Assembly: GCF_901411515.1 (NCBI RefSeq) | Contig: NZ_CABDUX010000001.1 | Coordinates: 248,001 to 312,000, forward strand | From: Raoultibacter phocaeensis | GTDB lineage: Bacteria > Actinomycetota > Coriobacteriia > Coriobacteriales > Eggerthellaceae | Length of the DNA stretch: 64,000 nt | Reading direction: 5' to 3' | Part shown: one piece after another, positions 53,070 to 61,253 of the stretch | Layout of the letters: every line of letters begins with the position of its first letter | How positions within the stretch are numbered: the first letter of the stretch is position 1 | Notes under the pieces: generated by a model | Database searches by the model: none | The model's input: only the letters and a program-made list of their open reading frames with translations | What the model was told of the DNA's origin: nothing | Position numbers and translations under genes: made by a program

Positions 53070-53783
53070 CTACGCTACGCCTTCAAGCTTGTTAGCCTGG
53101 GCGGTGGTCAGCCAGCCATCCGGAATCTCAGCATCGCTGTGGCACTGCGAGCAGTAGTTCACCGATGCACGGTGCCCCTTGTGGCACTCGGTGCAGGCGA
53201 TCTCGCCGTGCTGTGCAACGTGAGGATTGCGCTCCATGTCAGCGGTAGCTGCGATCAGATCCTGACGGGTCTGCGCATGGCAGGCGTCGTTCAGGCAGAA
53301 CTGATCGGCCTCGAGGCCGCGAGCCTCGACCAGATCCTCGTCAGTGCGCTCGTAGAGCGGGTACTGATAGTTACCCGAGATCCAGTTGATGCCCTCGGAG
53401 ATCTGCTCTTGCATGGTGGGAACGTGGCAACCGAGGCAATCGGTACCAGCGCCGCCTTCATCTTTTGAGATCTTGTGCTGAACGGCCATCATGGCGCTCG
53501 TATTAGAGACCTCGTTGCCGTACTTGTCGACACCAGCCGTGCCGGGCTCCTGCTCGAAGCCTTCCACATACGGGTCCATCGGAGTATGGCAAATGGCGTT
53601 ACAGAAGCTGGGCTGCTCATGCCAAACCCAGAAGCCGGCACCGGCTGCTACGAGAACCACCACGACGACGCCGACGACGATAGGCCACTTCTTCTTTTTC
53701 TTCTTAGGAGCAGCTTCTGCCTCCGGAGTCGCAACGGTTTCTTCCTCGGTAGCGGCTTCCACTTTGGTTTCCTCTTCGCTCAT
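53070..53783 (-). CDS. nrfH: NrfH-like membrane multiheme cytochrome c with atypical heme motifs
   Basis: NapC/NirT-type quinol dehydrogenase that passes electrons to NrfA. 237 residues: an acidic then Lys-rich N-terminus, one membrane helix (about 34-54), then five candidate heme sites: CNAICH (61-66, CX3CH), CLGCH (116-120), CLNDACH (163-169, CX4CH), CTECH (197-201), CSQCH (211-215). Classical NrfH has four CX2CH sites. The CX3CH and CX4CH spacings at sites one and three are unusual but known in other multiheme proteins. The start at 53783 is favoured by the GGGGG site and by the family pattern. It is downstream of nrfA rather than upstream, with 276 bases between. Confidence 0.8.
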   Translation of the reverse strand: MSEEETKVEAATEEETVATPEAEAAPKKKKKKWPIVVGVVVVVLVAAGAGFWVWHEQPSFCNAICHTPMDPYVEGFEQEPGTAGVDKYGNEVSNTSAMMAVQHKISKDEGGAGTDCLGCHVPTMQEQISEGINWISGNYQYPLYERTDEDLVEARGLEADQFCLNDACHAQTRQDLIAATADMERNPHVAQHGEIACTECHKGHRASVNYCSQCHSDAEIPDGWLTTAQANKLEGVA

Positions 53784-53874
53784 CTCTTCTATACCCCCTT
53801 TCTTTTTTCTCTCGCTTATACGGTTGTGCCCCTCGCGGCATTGCGGAAAAAACGCCGCAATACGAAACAAAAGC

Positions 53875-53902
53875 ACTTTACCACAGGAATACTATCCGAC
53901 AA
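53875..53902 (-). promoter_or_regulatory. Candidate promoter of nrfH
   Basis: On the minus strand TTGTCG (53902-53897), 16 bases, TAAAGT (53880-53875) preceded by TG. About 90 bases before the nrfH ATG. It would allow nrfH expression separate from nrfA. Confidence 0.4.
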
Positions 53903-54005
53903 GTCCTTAAAAACCTATCACCCATTTAGGGGGAATTAGCCCGAAATGCCCCACATTTTTGAGTGAACAGGTCGAAATACTCAAACTTTTCGGTGCCAAA
54001 GGTTT

Positions 54006-54032
54006 GGGGGAAGGCCTTTGAGACCTTCCCCC
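54006..54032 (-). terminator. Hairpin between nrfA and nrfH
   Basis: A 9-bp GC-rich stem (GGGGGAAGG with CCTTCCCCC, 54006-54014 and 54024-54032), 28 bases after the nrfA stop and without a T tract. It may be a partial terminator or RNA-stabilising hairpin that sets different levels of NrfA and NrfH. Confidence 0.45.
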
Positions 54033-54059
54033 ATTAGGAGAGACTCGAAGATGCGCGGT

Positions 54060-55337
54060 TTACAACATTGCCAGAGCTTCGTCGACAGCAGCCTCGGCCT
54101 TATCGAGTGTTTCGAAGGTCAGCTCGGGGTTATGGGCGCCCTCGCTGTTTTCAACCATCACGAAATCCCAATAAAACTGTGCCGTGCGATGGAGGTTCTG
54201 GACCTTGGCAAGATCGTCTCCAGCCAGCGTTCCGGCGTCTTTCTGCTCAGCGGTCTTGTTGATCATGTCTTCGATCTTCTCGCTGATGGCCGTTACGCGC
54301 TCCTCTTCCTCGGACTGCCAATCGGCAACCTGCTTCTTGAGGTCGGCATGGCAGCTGTTGCAGTCGTTTTCGAGCAGCTCTTGGTTCTCAAGCGGGCTCT
54401 TCCACTCATGCGACACGAATTCGGTGCCGTCATCGGCGGTGGTGGTGCCCATGTGGCAATCGGCGCAGCTGTAGCCGTTCTTGGCCATCTGGGTCTGCTT
54501 GCCACCGTAGATCGTCTCGAACTCGGGGTGCTGGACCTTGATCATAGCAGCGCCGGTGAGCGGATGCTCCCAATCCTTGAAGCCCATCTCGTCGTAGTAC
54601 GCGAGGATGGCATCAGGCGTCATCGCGTCGGTTCCCTCGTAGGGGTTGGACGTGGCCTTGGTGTCAGGATTGAAGTAGTACTCGTTGTGGCACTGGCCGC
54701 ACACCTGAGCCTCCATGGGAACGTTCTTGGTGTCGCTGCCCATGGCCTTCACGAAGAACTGGTTGCCCACCGTGAGCGACTGCGGATCGTTCTCGTGGCA
54801 GTTCCAGCAGCTGATAGGCTCGGTGAACTCGTTGATGAGGTCGTTGAACTTCTCGGTGTACACCTGCTCGCCTTCGGTGTTCACCATGCTCGTGAATTGC
54901 GGGGTTTTGCAGCTGATGCAGTTGGCGAGCTGCTCTTTTTCGATGGTCCTCGGCGAGTTCTTCACGCTCTCAAGCGAGTACAGGTGGCTTGACGCTTCGT
55001 CGTAGCCCAAGGCGAACGCATAGCCCTTGTACATCGTGTTGAGCGCAGGATACAGCTCGAGGTAGTCGTGCTTGCCCGAATCGGGCGAATTCGAGGCGTT
55101 GTCCTCGTAGGTTGCGTACTCGCTCGGGTAGATGTCTTTCCACATCTCGGCGGTTACGACCCCGAACTCGTCTGGCGTGGGGGTTTCAACCTGCTTCGGT
55201 TCCTCTTTCGGTTCGTCGGTGCCCTTGTTCTGATCTGCCGTGTTGTCGGCCTGCGGCGCACAGGCCACCAGGCCCGTGAACAACGCAATGGCGCACATCG
55301 TGCTTAACCAGAGGGCGAGTTTGTTGCGTTTTCTCAT
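54060..55337 (-). CDS. nrfA: Cytochrome c nitrite reductase catalytic subunit
   Basis: Pentaheme ammonia-forming nitrite reductase on the outer face of the membrane. 425 residues from the ATG at 55337, which has a GGGAGGAGAG site. The signal ends in the lipobox LVAC (Cys26), so the enzyme is a lipoprotein. Heme sites: CISCK (140-144), the active-site heme with Lys ligand, then CWNCH (177-181), CGQCH (213-217), CADCH (291-295) and CNSCH (326-330). Active-site Tyr in NEYYF and His in VQHPEFE (270) are present. It works with NrfH and needs the adjacent ccm genes. Confidence 0.95.
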   Translation of the reverse strand: MRKRNKLALWLSTMCAIALFTGLVACAPQADNTADQNKGTDEPKEEPKQVETPTPDEFGVVTAEMWKDIYPSEYATYEDNASNSPDSGKHDYLELYPALNTMYKGYAFALGYDEASSHLYSLESVKNSPRTIEKEQLANCISCKTPQFTSMVNTEGEQVYTEKFNDLINEFTEPISCWNCHENDPQSLTVGNQFFVKAMGSDTKNVPMEAQVCGQCHNEYYFNPDTKATSNPYEGTDAMTPDAILAYYDEMGFKDWEHPLTGAAMIKVQHPEFETIYGGKQTQMAKNGYSCADCHMGTTTADDGTEFVSHEWKSPLENQELLENDCNSCHADLKKQVADWQSEEEERVTAISEKIEDMINKTAEQKDAGTLAGDDLAKVQNLHRTAQFYWDFVMVENSEGAHNPELTFETLDKAEAAVDEALAML

Positions 55338-55867
55338 AATCTCTCCTCCCGTCGTCTCTCCACCACGAAATATACACACATTCGGTGGGGAATACGGCGA
55401 CGACGCTACGTCATGGTACTTTCCATCATCGAAGAGTAGGAGAAAACCCTTTATTCTCAACTGTGAGAGATATCATCATGGATTCTGCGGCAAGCACGCA
55501 CTCGCTCGGAGCGCGGGCGGCGTCCTGCGCGTTCTGACCCCGCAAACAATCTGGACATGAGACCGGCGTCGGCGCGTTCCACCCTGCAAGAAATCGAGGC
55601 ATCGGGATGGCAACCCCGTTCCCGAAGCAAGCAAATCAGTCAACTTGGGAACATAGAGCGAAGAACTCGGGCATGGACACGCGCGGAGTGGCATGGCTGA
55701 CCGGCATTCCCAAAGAGCTTCCGCGCGTAGCCTTCGCGTGGCCGCCTGGCCGCCTGTCCGTGTGGCCGCCTGATCGCCTAGCGATAAACTTAATGCGACA
55801 ACCGGGAAACTGAGGAAACCAGATTAAGCACATATGAGGATAGAGCACTTGCAGCGAGCCCCGTCGC
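55338..55867. other. Gap between nrfA and the LuxR regulator gene
   Basis: 530 bases with no gene. It contains the nrfA leader and candidate promoter and, near 55736-55785, short repeats of GTGGCCGCCT. No terminator with a T tract was found for the LuxR-type gene, which ends at 55868. Confidence 0.5.
55433..55460 (-). promoter_or_regulatory. Candidate nrfA promoter
   Basis: Minus strand TTGAGA (55460-55455), 16-base spacer, TACTCT (55438-55433), giving a leader of about 90 bases. No convincing FNR or NarL box was seen nearby. Confidence 0.4.
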
Positions 55868-57352
55868 TCAGGGTTCGATCCGATCGATCGCATCGAGCAG
55901 TTCTTGCTTGGAGTGCACGCCCACTTTGCGGTAGATAGTTCGCGTGTAGTTACGCACGGTGTTTTCGGAATAGCTCAGCTGCTTGGCGATCACGTTGCGG
56001 CTTCTGCCTTGGGCGATCAGGCGCACGATGTCTGCCTCAAGCGGGCTGAGGCCGAAGGCTTTCGCGAATGAATCGAACGGATCGCCGATGTCGCTTCGAG
56101 AAACGAGAGGATCGGCGCTCTCTTCGCGAGGCAGCGCTTTGAGTTCGTAGGCAAGTGGCTGGGTCACCTCGGGTTGCGGGCGCAGCACGAGCACCATCTC
56201 GACAAGCACCACGAACGCCATGCAGATGAGCAGCCACAGGCCGTGATCGAGCGTCGGGCCAACCGCGTAGACGATGATACGTCCGATGCTCATGGCGAAA
56301 AGCGCACCGCCGTAGACGATGCCGTACAGAAGCGCGGTGTCTTTGCGCGAGTGGCGCCCGATCAGGTAGATGAAAAATACGAGGGGAATGTAGAAGCACG
56401 TGATCGCGTTCGTCACGAAGAACGTTCCCACTTCTTCCGATCCCGGCCACCCGCTCATGAGAAACCCGATGCATACGATCATGAGGGCGTTCACGAAACC
56501 CCAATACGTCGAGAGCCTGAACCCCCGTCCGCGCACGAGCACCCACCAAATGGTGAACACAATGCAGGCGATCACGAGCAGCTGATGGACCGAACGCACC
56601 GTCTGCGACAGTTCGCGGATGCGCCCGTCGGGATAACCGAGCGCCATGCCGAGCAGCAGCGCGTAGAGAACGAACGCTACGACGATCTGGGAGATGTAGG
56701 GGCGGTACCGTTCACTGTAGGCCGTATCGCATGGTTCGGCTACCGGATCGCCCCGCTTGTCGAGAATCGCCATGGATTGCCAGTAGGCGATCACCGAAAG
56801 CGCCGGTACGAACAGGTTGAGGATGCCGATGACGTCGGCGCTCAGGTACCCCGCTACCAACGAGAGAAAGCACGAAAGCGCGAGCCCGCCCGCTGCGTAG
56901 AGAAACGCCTCGCCCGGCTTGAGGCGCTGCAGGAAGAACACCCAGATGATCTCGCCGCCCACAAGGCCGACTCCCCCGATCACGAAACGAGCGACCTCAA
57001 ACGACAGCGTGCCGAAAAACAGATCGACAAGGTAGAACGCACCCGAAAGCGTCATGAGCACCAAGCCCGACCACGCGAAGAACGACTGCGAGCTGTGGGA
57101 GAATTTCGTTTTGTACGACAGGAACAGCAGAAGCGCAATCACGCCGACCCGCACGATGTTCGCGCCGACCGTGACATGTCCGTAATCGGCCGAGAAGTGG
57201 AGGTTGTAGAAATTGTACTGGTACCACAGCCGCATGAGGCCCATTCCGAAAAAGGCGATGGAAAGGCCAGGCAAAAACGCCACCTTGAAGTCTGCAAAGG
57301 ATCCGGTGTGCAGGTTTGCGTCGATATCGGTTCGCTGTGGTTGCTTCCTCAT
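55868..57352 (-). CDS. Membrane LuxR-type regulator with about 12 helices
   Basis: A 494-residue protein of the form common in Eggerthellaceae: about twelve hydrophobic helices over residues 25-395, then a C-terminal GerE/LuxR HTH (about 428-490; AFGLSPLEADIVRLIAQGRS, NTVRNYTRTIYRKVGVHSKQ). The membrane part probably senses a small molecule directly, with DNA binding at the membrane. It is divergent from a flavin reductase gene with 239 bases between starts. In related bacteria such pairs respond to the reductase substrate; for this pair that is inference. Confidence 0.87.
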   Translation of the reverse strand: MRKQPQRTDIDANLHTGSFADFKVAFLPGLSIAFFGMGLMRLWYQYNFYNLHFSADYGHVTVGANIVRVGVIALLLFLSYKTKFSHSSQSFFAWSGLVLMTLSGAFYLVDLFFGTLSFEVARFVIGGVGLVGGEIIWVFFLQRLKPGEAFLYAAGGLALSCFLSLVAGYLSADVIGILNLFVPALSVIAYWQSMAILDKRGDPVAEPCDTAYSERYRPYISQIVVAFVLYALLLGMALGYPDGRIRELSQTVRSVHQLLVIACIVFTIWWVLVRGRGFRLSTYWGFVNALMIVCIGFLMSGWPGSEEVGTFFVTNAITCFYIPLVFFIYLIGRHSRKDTALLYGIVYGGALFAMSIGRIIVYAVGPTLDHGLWLLICMAFVVLVEMVLVLRPQPEVTQPLAYELKALPREESADPLVSRSDIGDPFDSFAKAFGLSPLEADIVRLIAQGRSRNVIAKQLSYSENTVRNYTRTIYRKVGVHSKQELLDAIDRIEP

Positions 57353-57456
57353 GCTTCACCCCCGAAGAAGGGATTATAGCATTGGGCTGGTGCGTCGCGG
57401 AAAGCGTTAGCGAAACCAAACCCGTGGATGCACGATCCTCACCTGCGGTTTTGCAA

Positions 57457-57490
57457 AAAGGTACATTTTGGACACCGCAAGGATACCTTT
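57457..57490. promoter_or_regulatory. Candidate operator between the LuxR-type gene and the flavin reductase
   Basis: AAAGGTA (57457-57463) and TACCTTT (57484-57490) form a 7-bp inverted repeat with 20 bases between, inside the 239-base divergent region. The centre-to-centre spacing is close to three helical turns. Confidence 0.35.
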
Positions 57491-57591
57491 CGAGTCTAGT
57501 TTGCCCCAACCCATAAGCCTATGCTCGCCGAGATTCGCCGAGCGGATCGATCGGACACAAGGGCCCGCCAAGCGGGCGGAAGGGAGCAGCA

Positions 57592-59436
57592 ATGCCTGAA
57601 AACATCAGCAGAAGGACGTTTGTGCGAGGAGCAGCAATGCTCGGCGTGTACGGAGGTCTCATGGGCTTCGGCTTGACCGGATGCGCAGCACCGTCGAAAC
57701 CCGAAGAAAAGGCAGCGGCAGCGTGGAAGGCTGGAACGTACAGCGCCGATGTGGTGGGTCATAACGCGCCGTTCACCATCGACGTCACGTTCTCCGAAAG
57801 CGCCATCACCGCCATCGATACGAGCACAAGCCAGGAATCGCTCGGCGTGGGCGCGTACGCGCTTGAGGATCTGTCGGCCAAGATGATGGAATTCCAGACG
57901 CTCAACCTCGATGCGGTTACCGGCGCGACGCTTTCGAGCATGTCGCTTGCACAGGGCGTGAAGGAGTGCGCCGAGCAGGCGGGTGCGGCAAAGGATCTCG
58001 AAAGCGCAGCCGCGCCCGAGGAGGAGATTGCCGAAACGTACACGGCCGACGTGTGCGTGGTCGGAGGCGGCGGTGCGGGACTTGCCGCAGCGATTTCTGC
58101 ATCCCAGGCGGGTGCAACGGTCGTCGTCGTCGAAAAGTGCGGCATTACAGGCGGCTCGACCAACGTGTCGGAGGGCGCGCTCAACGCGGTTGACCCCGAG
58201 CGGCAGGAAAAACAGGGCATCGAGGATTTCGTTGAGACCTTCTATACCTCGACCATGGAAGGCGGCCACAACCTCGGCGATCCGACGCTTGTCCACTACT
58301 TAACCGACAACGCCCTCGATTCGGTGCACTGGATGGAGTCGCTCGGCGTCGCGTTCAAAGACGAAGTAGGTTCGGCCACCGGCTCGCTCGGCGAGCGCAG
58401 CCACTACCCCGCCACCCCCTCTGGCAACACCTATATCCGCTCGTTCATCGACTATATCGAGAAGAATTCCGACACGATCACGATGCTCCACGAGATGCAG
58501 GTGACCAAGCTCAACACCGACTCGAGCGGCGCCGTTGTCGGCGTAGAGGCGCTCCATCGCGGCACTGAACCCGTCACCGTCGAGGCGAAATCGGTCGTGA
58601 TCGCAACAGGCGGATTCGGCGCGAACGTCGAGTACCGTCAGAAGGTGAATACGGGCGTATGGTCGAGCGTCACCCTTGATGACACGATTGGCTGCACGAA
58701 CATCAAGCCGTGCGCGCAGGGCGAGGGTCTTTCACTCGCCGAAGGCGCCGGTGCCGAATTGGTAGGCCTTTCTGATATCCAGCTGCATCCGTGCGGCACG
58801 CCGGGAACCGGCCTTATGGAAGACATCCGCACTTCGGGGCGCAACCGCGTGTTCGTGAACAAGGAAGGCTCGCGTTTCGTGAACGAAGGCGCCGAGCGCG
58901 ACAAGCTGTGCGAGGCCATCTTCGCTCAGCCCGAATCGACGTACTGGATCGTGGTCAACAAGGTGCGCTACCCCTCTGAAACCGAGCCTGATGCCAACGG
59001 CGCGACCATCGAGAACATGCTCTCGCTCGGCCACATCGTCAAGGGAGAGACGATCGAGGATTTGGCCGAGCAGACCGGCATGGACGCCGCGAAGCTCCAG
59101 GCATCCATCGACGCCTACAATGCGGTCGTCGCAGGCGAAGCGGAAGACGAGTTCGGATTCAAAGCCGGCAACACCGCCGACACGCAGCTGACCGAAGGCC
59201 CCTGGTACGCATGCCGCAAGGTGCCTACCGTTCACCACACCATGGGCGGTATCAAGATCGACGTTGACTGTCACGCGCTCGACGCATCGGGGAAGTCGGT
59301 TGCAAACCTGTACGCATGCGGCGAGTGCACGGGCGGCATCCACGGCAGCAACCGCCTCGGCGGCAACGCCATCGCCGACTGCATGACTTTCGGCCGAGTG
59401 GCAGGCGCGCAGGCTGCCGCGAACGCAGGAGCATAG
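57592..59436 (+). CDS. Tat-exported FMN/FAD flavoprotein reductase (urocanate/fumarate reductase-like)
   Basis: A 614-residue exported oxidoreductase. The twin-arginine signal has SRRTF (residues 6-10) and a hydrophobic core ending LTGC (Cys31), so it may be a lipoprotein. An FMN-binding domain (about 45-127) has DAVTGAT (107-113), where Thr113 should carry covalent FMN. The FAD-binding domain starts VCVVGGGGAGLAAAISASQA with the acidic EKCGITGGST, and later blocks are VIATGGFGAN, TMGGIKID and GSNRLGGNAIADCMTFGRVA. This is the fumarate reductase/urocanate reductase layout. No heme motif is present, so electrons must come from a partner. Substrate unknown. AAGGGAGCAG precedes the ATG. Confidence 0.9.
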   Translation: MPENISRRTFVRGAAMLGVYGGLMGFGLTGCAAPSKPEEKAAAAWKAGTYSADVVGHNAPFTIDVTFSESAITAIDTSTSQESLGVGAYALEDLSAKMMEFQTLNLDAVTGATLSSMSLAQGVKECAEQAGAAKDLESAAAPEEEIAETYTADVCVVGGGGAGLAAAISASQAGATVVVVEKCGITGGSTNVSEGALNAVDPERQEKQGIEDFVETFYTSTMEGGHNLGDPTLVHYLTDNALDSVHWMESLGVAFKDEVGSATGSLGERSHYPATPSGNTYIRSFIDYIEKNSDTITMLHEMQVTKLNTDSSGAVVGVEALHRGTEPVTVEAKSVVIATGGFGANVEYRQKVNTGVWSSVTLDDTIGCTNIKPCAQGEGLSLAEGAGAELVGLSDIQLHPCGTPGTGLMEDIRTSGRNRVFVNKEGSRFVNEGAERDKLCEAIFAQPESTYWIVVNKVRYPSETEPDANGATIENMLSLGHIVKGETIEDLAEQTGMDAAKLQASIDAYNAVVAGEAEDEFGFKAGNTADTQLTEGPWYACRKVPTVHHTMGGIKIDVDCHALDASGKSVANLYACGECTGGIHGSNRLGGNAIADCMTFGRVAGAQAAANAGA

Positions 59437-59589
59437 CGCACGCAAGCTACTGGAACGTGGGAGCATAGGCCGGTGTAGACTGCCACAAGCATGAACAAGC
59501 AAGCACACAAACCAGCGAGCAGACACGCGAACCTGTGCGCTTAAGCAGCCGACCCGCGCGAGCTCGGTTCTGCCGAACTGCATACGCGC

Positions 59590-59625
59590 AAGGAGCGCGA
59601 CAAGTTGAAGCTTGCCGCGCTCCTT
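59590..59625 (+). terminator. Hairpin downstream of the flavin reductase
   Basis: A 10-bp perfect outer stem AAGGAGCGCG (59590-59599) with CGCGCTCCTT (59616-59625) and an inner CAAG/CTTG, about 150 bases after the stop. There is no T tract, so termination is likely but not certain. Confidence 0.55.
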
Positions 59626-59739
59626 CGCTTTCGGGCTTATGCGAAGCTCGGTGCCAAGGGCTGCACGTACCCGACGGCTTGCGACAGGTCGAACCATACG
59701 CTCGCTTGGTGCTCACACGCGAAGTAGGTGCAAGAAATT

Positions 59740-60876
59740 GGCTGTGTTAGACCACTGTTGACATATTCCAGTACTCTCCGAAGGGAAACGGAGTTGAAGG
59801 ATAGTTCCTTCTGGTCGTCTCGTATGTTCCGCTTATGGCATTTGAGTACAGCACCTCACGACGGTCAGCATCGCTTTTCCTGAATTGCTCAACGTAGCAA
59901 AACCAGTCAAGGTAATGTTTAAGGCGCCTTGTGGAAACACCTTTGAACGGGAATAGGAAATCCCTCAAGCGTGAATGGAGAGCATTGACCATGTTGATCT
60001 TATACCCCTTACCCGATGATGTGCAATAACGCCTATGCCCCGCACCGATCGATGCCAAGGCTTTGGGGTAAGCTGCATCCCAGTCACTTGATACGATGGC
60101 CCCTTTTTCGACCTTGCCCTTTAGGAGCGCCTCGATATCTTCGATGCTCGATTTGCCCCGACAGCACACCTCGCAGAAGCAGTCTCCCCGGTCACTGATG
60201 CCGGTTAAGATGCTGATCCTTTCCCTGGACGACCCCGAAACATGTATGGCGTTCCCCCGCTTATGGGGTTTTCTCGGTAGCGAAACAGACCCTGATCTGG
60301 TCCAGTTCCCCGAGAGATTCTCATTGACTATGGTTTCATCGATCTGGCAGGCTGACCCTTTCCCGACACGAAAAGGCATGAGTCTTTTCGCCATCACCTC
60401 ACAAAGGCGGTGGCGCATGAACCAGGCGGTGGAAAGGCAGGTATTGCAACGCTTGGCAGACTCCCGAAGACTCAATGCATCCACCATGCATGCGGCAAAG
60501 CTCATCCACGCCCCTCCGCTGAGCTTCGAGTTTGCCAGCAGTCCTTTGGTCGCACCGGAAAAGGTCCGCGCACAGCCGCCGCAAAGCCATCGTTGTTCTC
60601 TTGAGCGGCCATGGCCCTTCTTGGTGAAGCGCGCACAGCCGCAGTGCGGACAAACGGAAGGTCCGTTGCCTTCAGAGCTAACGATCAGCTCTTCGGCAAT
60701 GGCTTCTTTTAGGTGGGCGAGCATCTCGATTTTCTCAGCGCGGGTTAGCTGGGGCAAAAGTTGGTGTAGAATCTCAAGCATAGGCTCTTCTCCTTACTGG
60801 TCGTCTGATAACTTTCAGTATAGTTGGAGAGCCTTTTTGGTACAAGTGTTCTTGTCAACAGTGGTCTAACACAGCC
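59740..60876 (-). mobile_element. IS1595-family insertion sequence, intact
   Basis: A 1137-bp element with 24-bp perfect terminal inverted repeats (GGCTGTGTTAGACCACTGTT at the left, complement at the right) and an 8-bp target duplication AAGAAATT at 59732-59739 and 60877-60884. It carries one intact transposase gene. Perfect ends, perfect duplication and an intact gene indicate a recent insertion. Confidence 0.93.
59747..60781 (-). CDS. IS1595-family transposase
   Basis: A 344-residue DDE-type transposase (ISXO2-like). The N-terminal zinc ribbon has VCPHCGCARF and LCGGCARTF, followed by a helix-turn-helix region (ALSLRESAKRCNTCLSTAWF). The catalytic domain includes CQIDETIVNE (first Asp), VSSDWDAAYP (second) and the downstream HSRLRDFLFPFKGVSTRRLK. 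A GGAGAAG site precedes the ATG at 60781. It fills the insertion sequence almost completely. Confidence 0.93.
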   Translation of the reverse strand: MLEILHQLLPQLTRAEKIEMLAHLKEAIAEELIVSSEGNGPSVCPHCGCARFTKKGHGRSREQRWLCGGCARTFSGATKGLLANSKLSGGAWMSFAACMVDALSLRESAKRCNTCLSTAWFMRHRLCEVMAKRLMPFRVGKGSACQIDETIVNENLSGNWTRSGSVSLPRKPHKRGNAIHVSGSSRERISILTGISDRGDCFCEVCCRGKSSIEDIEALLKGKVEKGAIVSSDWDAAYPKALASIGAGHRRYCTSSGKGYKINMVNALHSRLRDFLFPFKGVSTRRLKHYLDWFCYVEQFRKSDADRREVLYSNAISGTYETTRRNYPSTPFPFGEYWNMSTVV

Positions 60877-60884
60877 AAGAAATT

Positions 60885-61253
60885 GCGGATTGGTAAATGC
60901 TGAAGGTGCTCTACACGGTCTCCAAAGCAAAGTATGCGACGTTTCCCCAGCTCGGCAAATCAAAGGCATGTTACCGTGCGCGTATGGGAGACGTGTCATT
61001 TACAAAACCGTCATTTCTTGCACCTACTTGGGTTTCGAGCACCAAAAGGACGACGCGACCACCGAGAGCGCGAGTAAGCATAGGGCGCACATCCGAACAT
61101 GCGGGTCGGAACACTCGGCCAGACGAGCGTGGCACAATCCTTTCCGAGTATCGTACTTCAAGCGGATTATCACGCCGATGGGCGGCCGAAGCCGCCCATC
61201 TTCTAAAGCATATGGTTCTTAGCCGCTGATCAGCCCTAGTGCAAGCCGTAACG
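60885..61253. other. Gap right of the insertion sequence, with an inverted repeat arm
   Basis: No gene is supported. TTTCTTGCACCTACTT at 61014-61029 is the exact complement of 59722-59737 left of the insertion, and GAGCACC/GGTGCTC extend the pairing. Before the insertion the arms were about 130 bases apart, so the insertion sequence landed at the inner edge of the left arm. The hairpin at 61177-61200 ends this gap. Confidence 0.55.
61177..61200 (-). terminator. Hairpin downstream of the SdrD/SpaA surface protein gene
   Basis: A perfect 10-bp stem GATGGGCGGC/GCCGCCCATC with a TTCG tetraloop on the minus strand, 54 bases past the stop. No T tract follows. Confidence 0.5.

Noticed and set aside
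60096-60869. 257-codon plus-strand open frame in the insertion sequence
   Set aside because: Antisense of the intact transposase gene.
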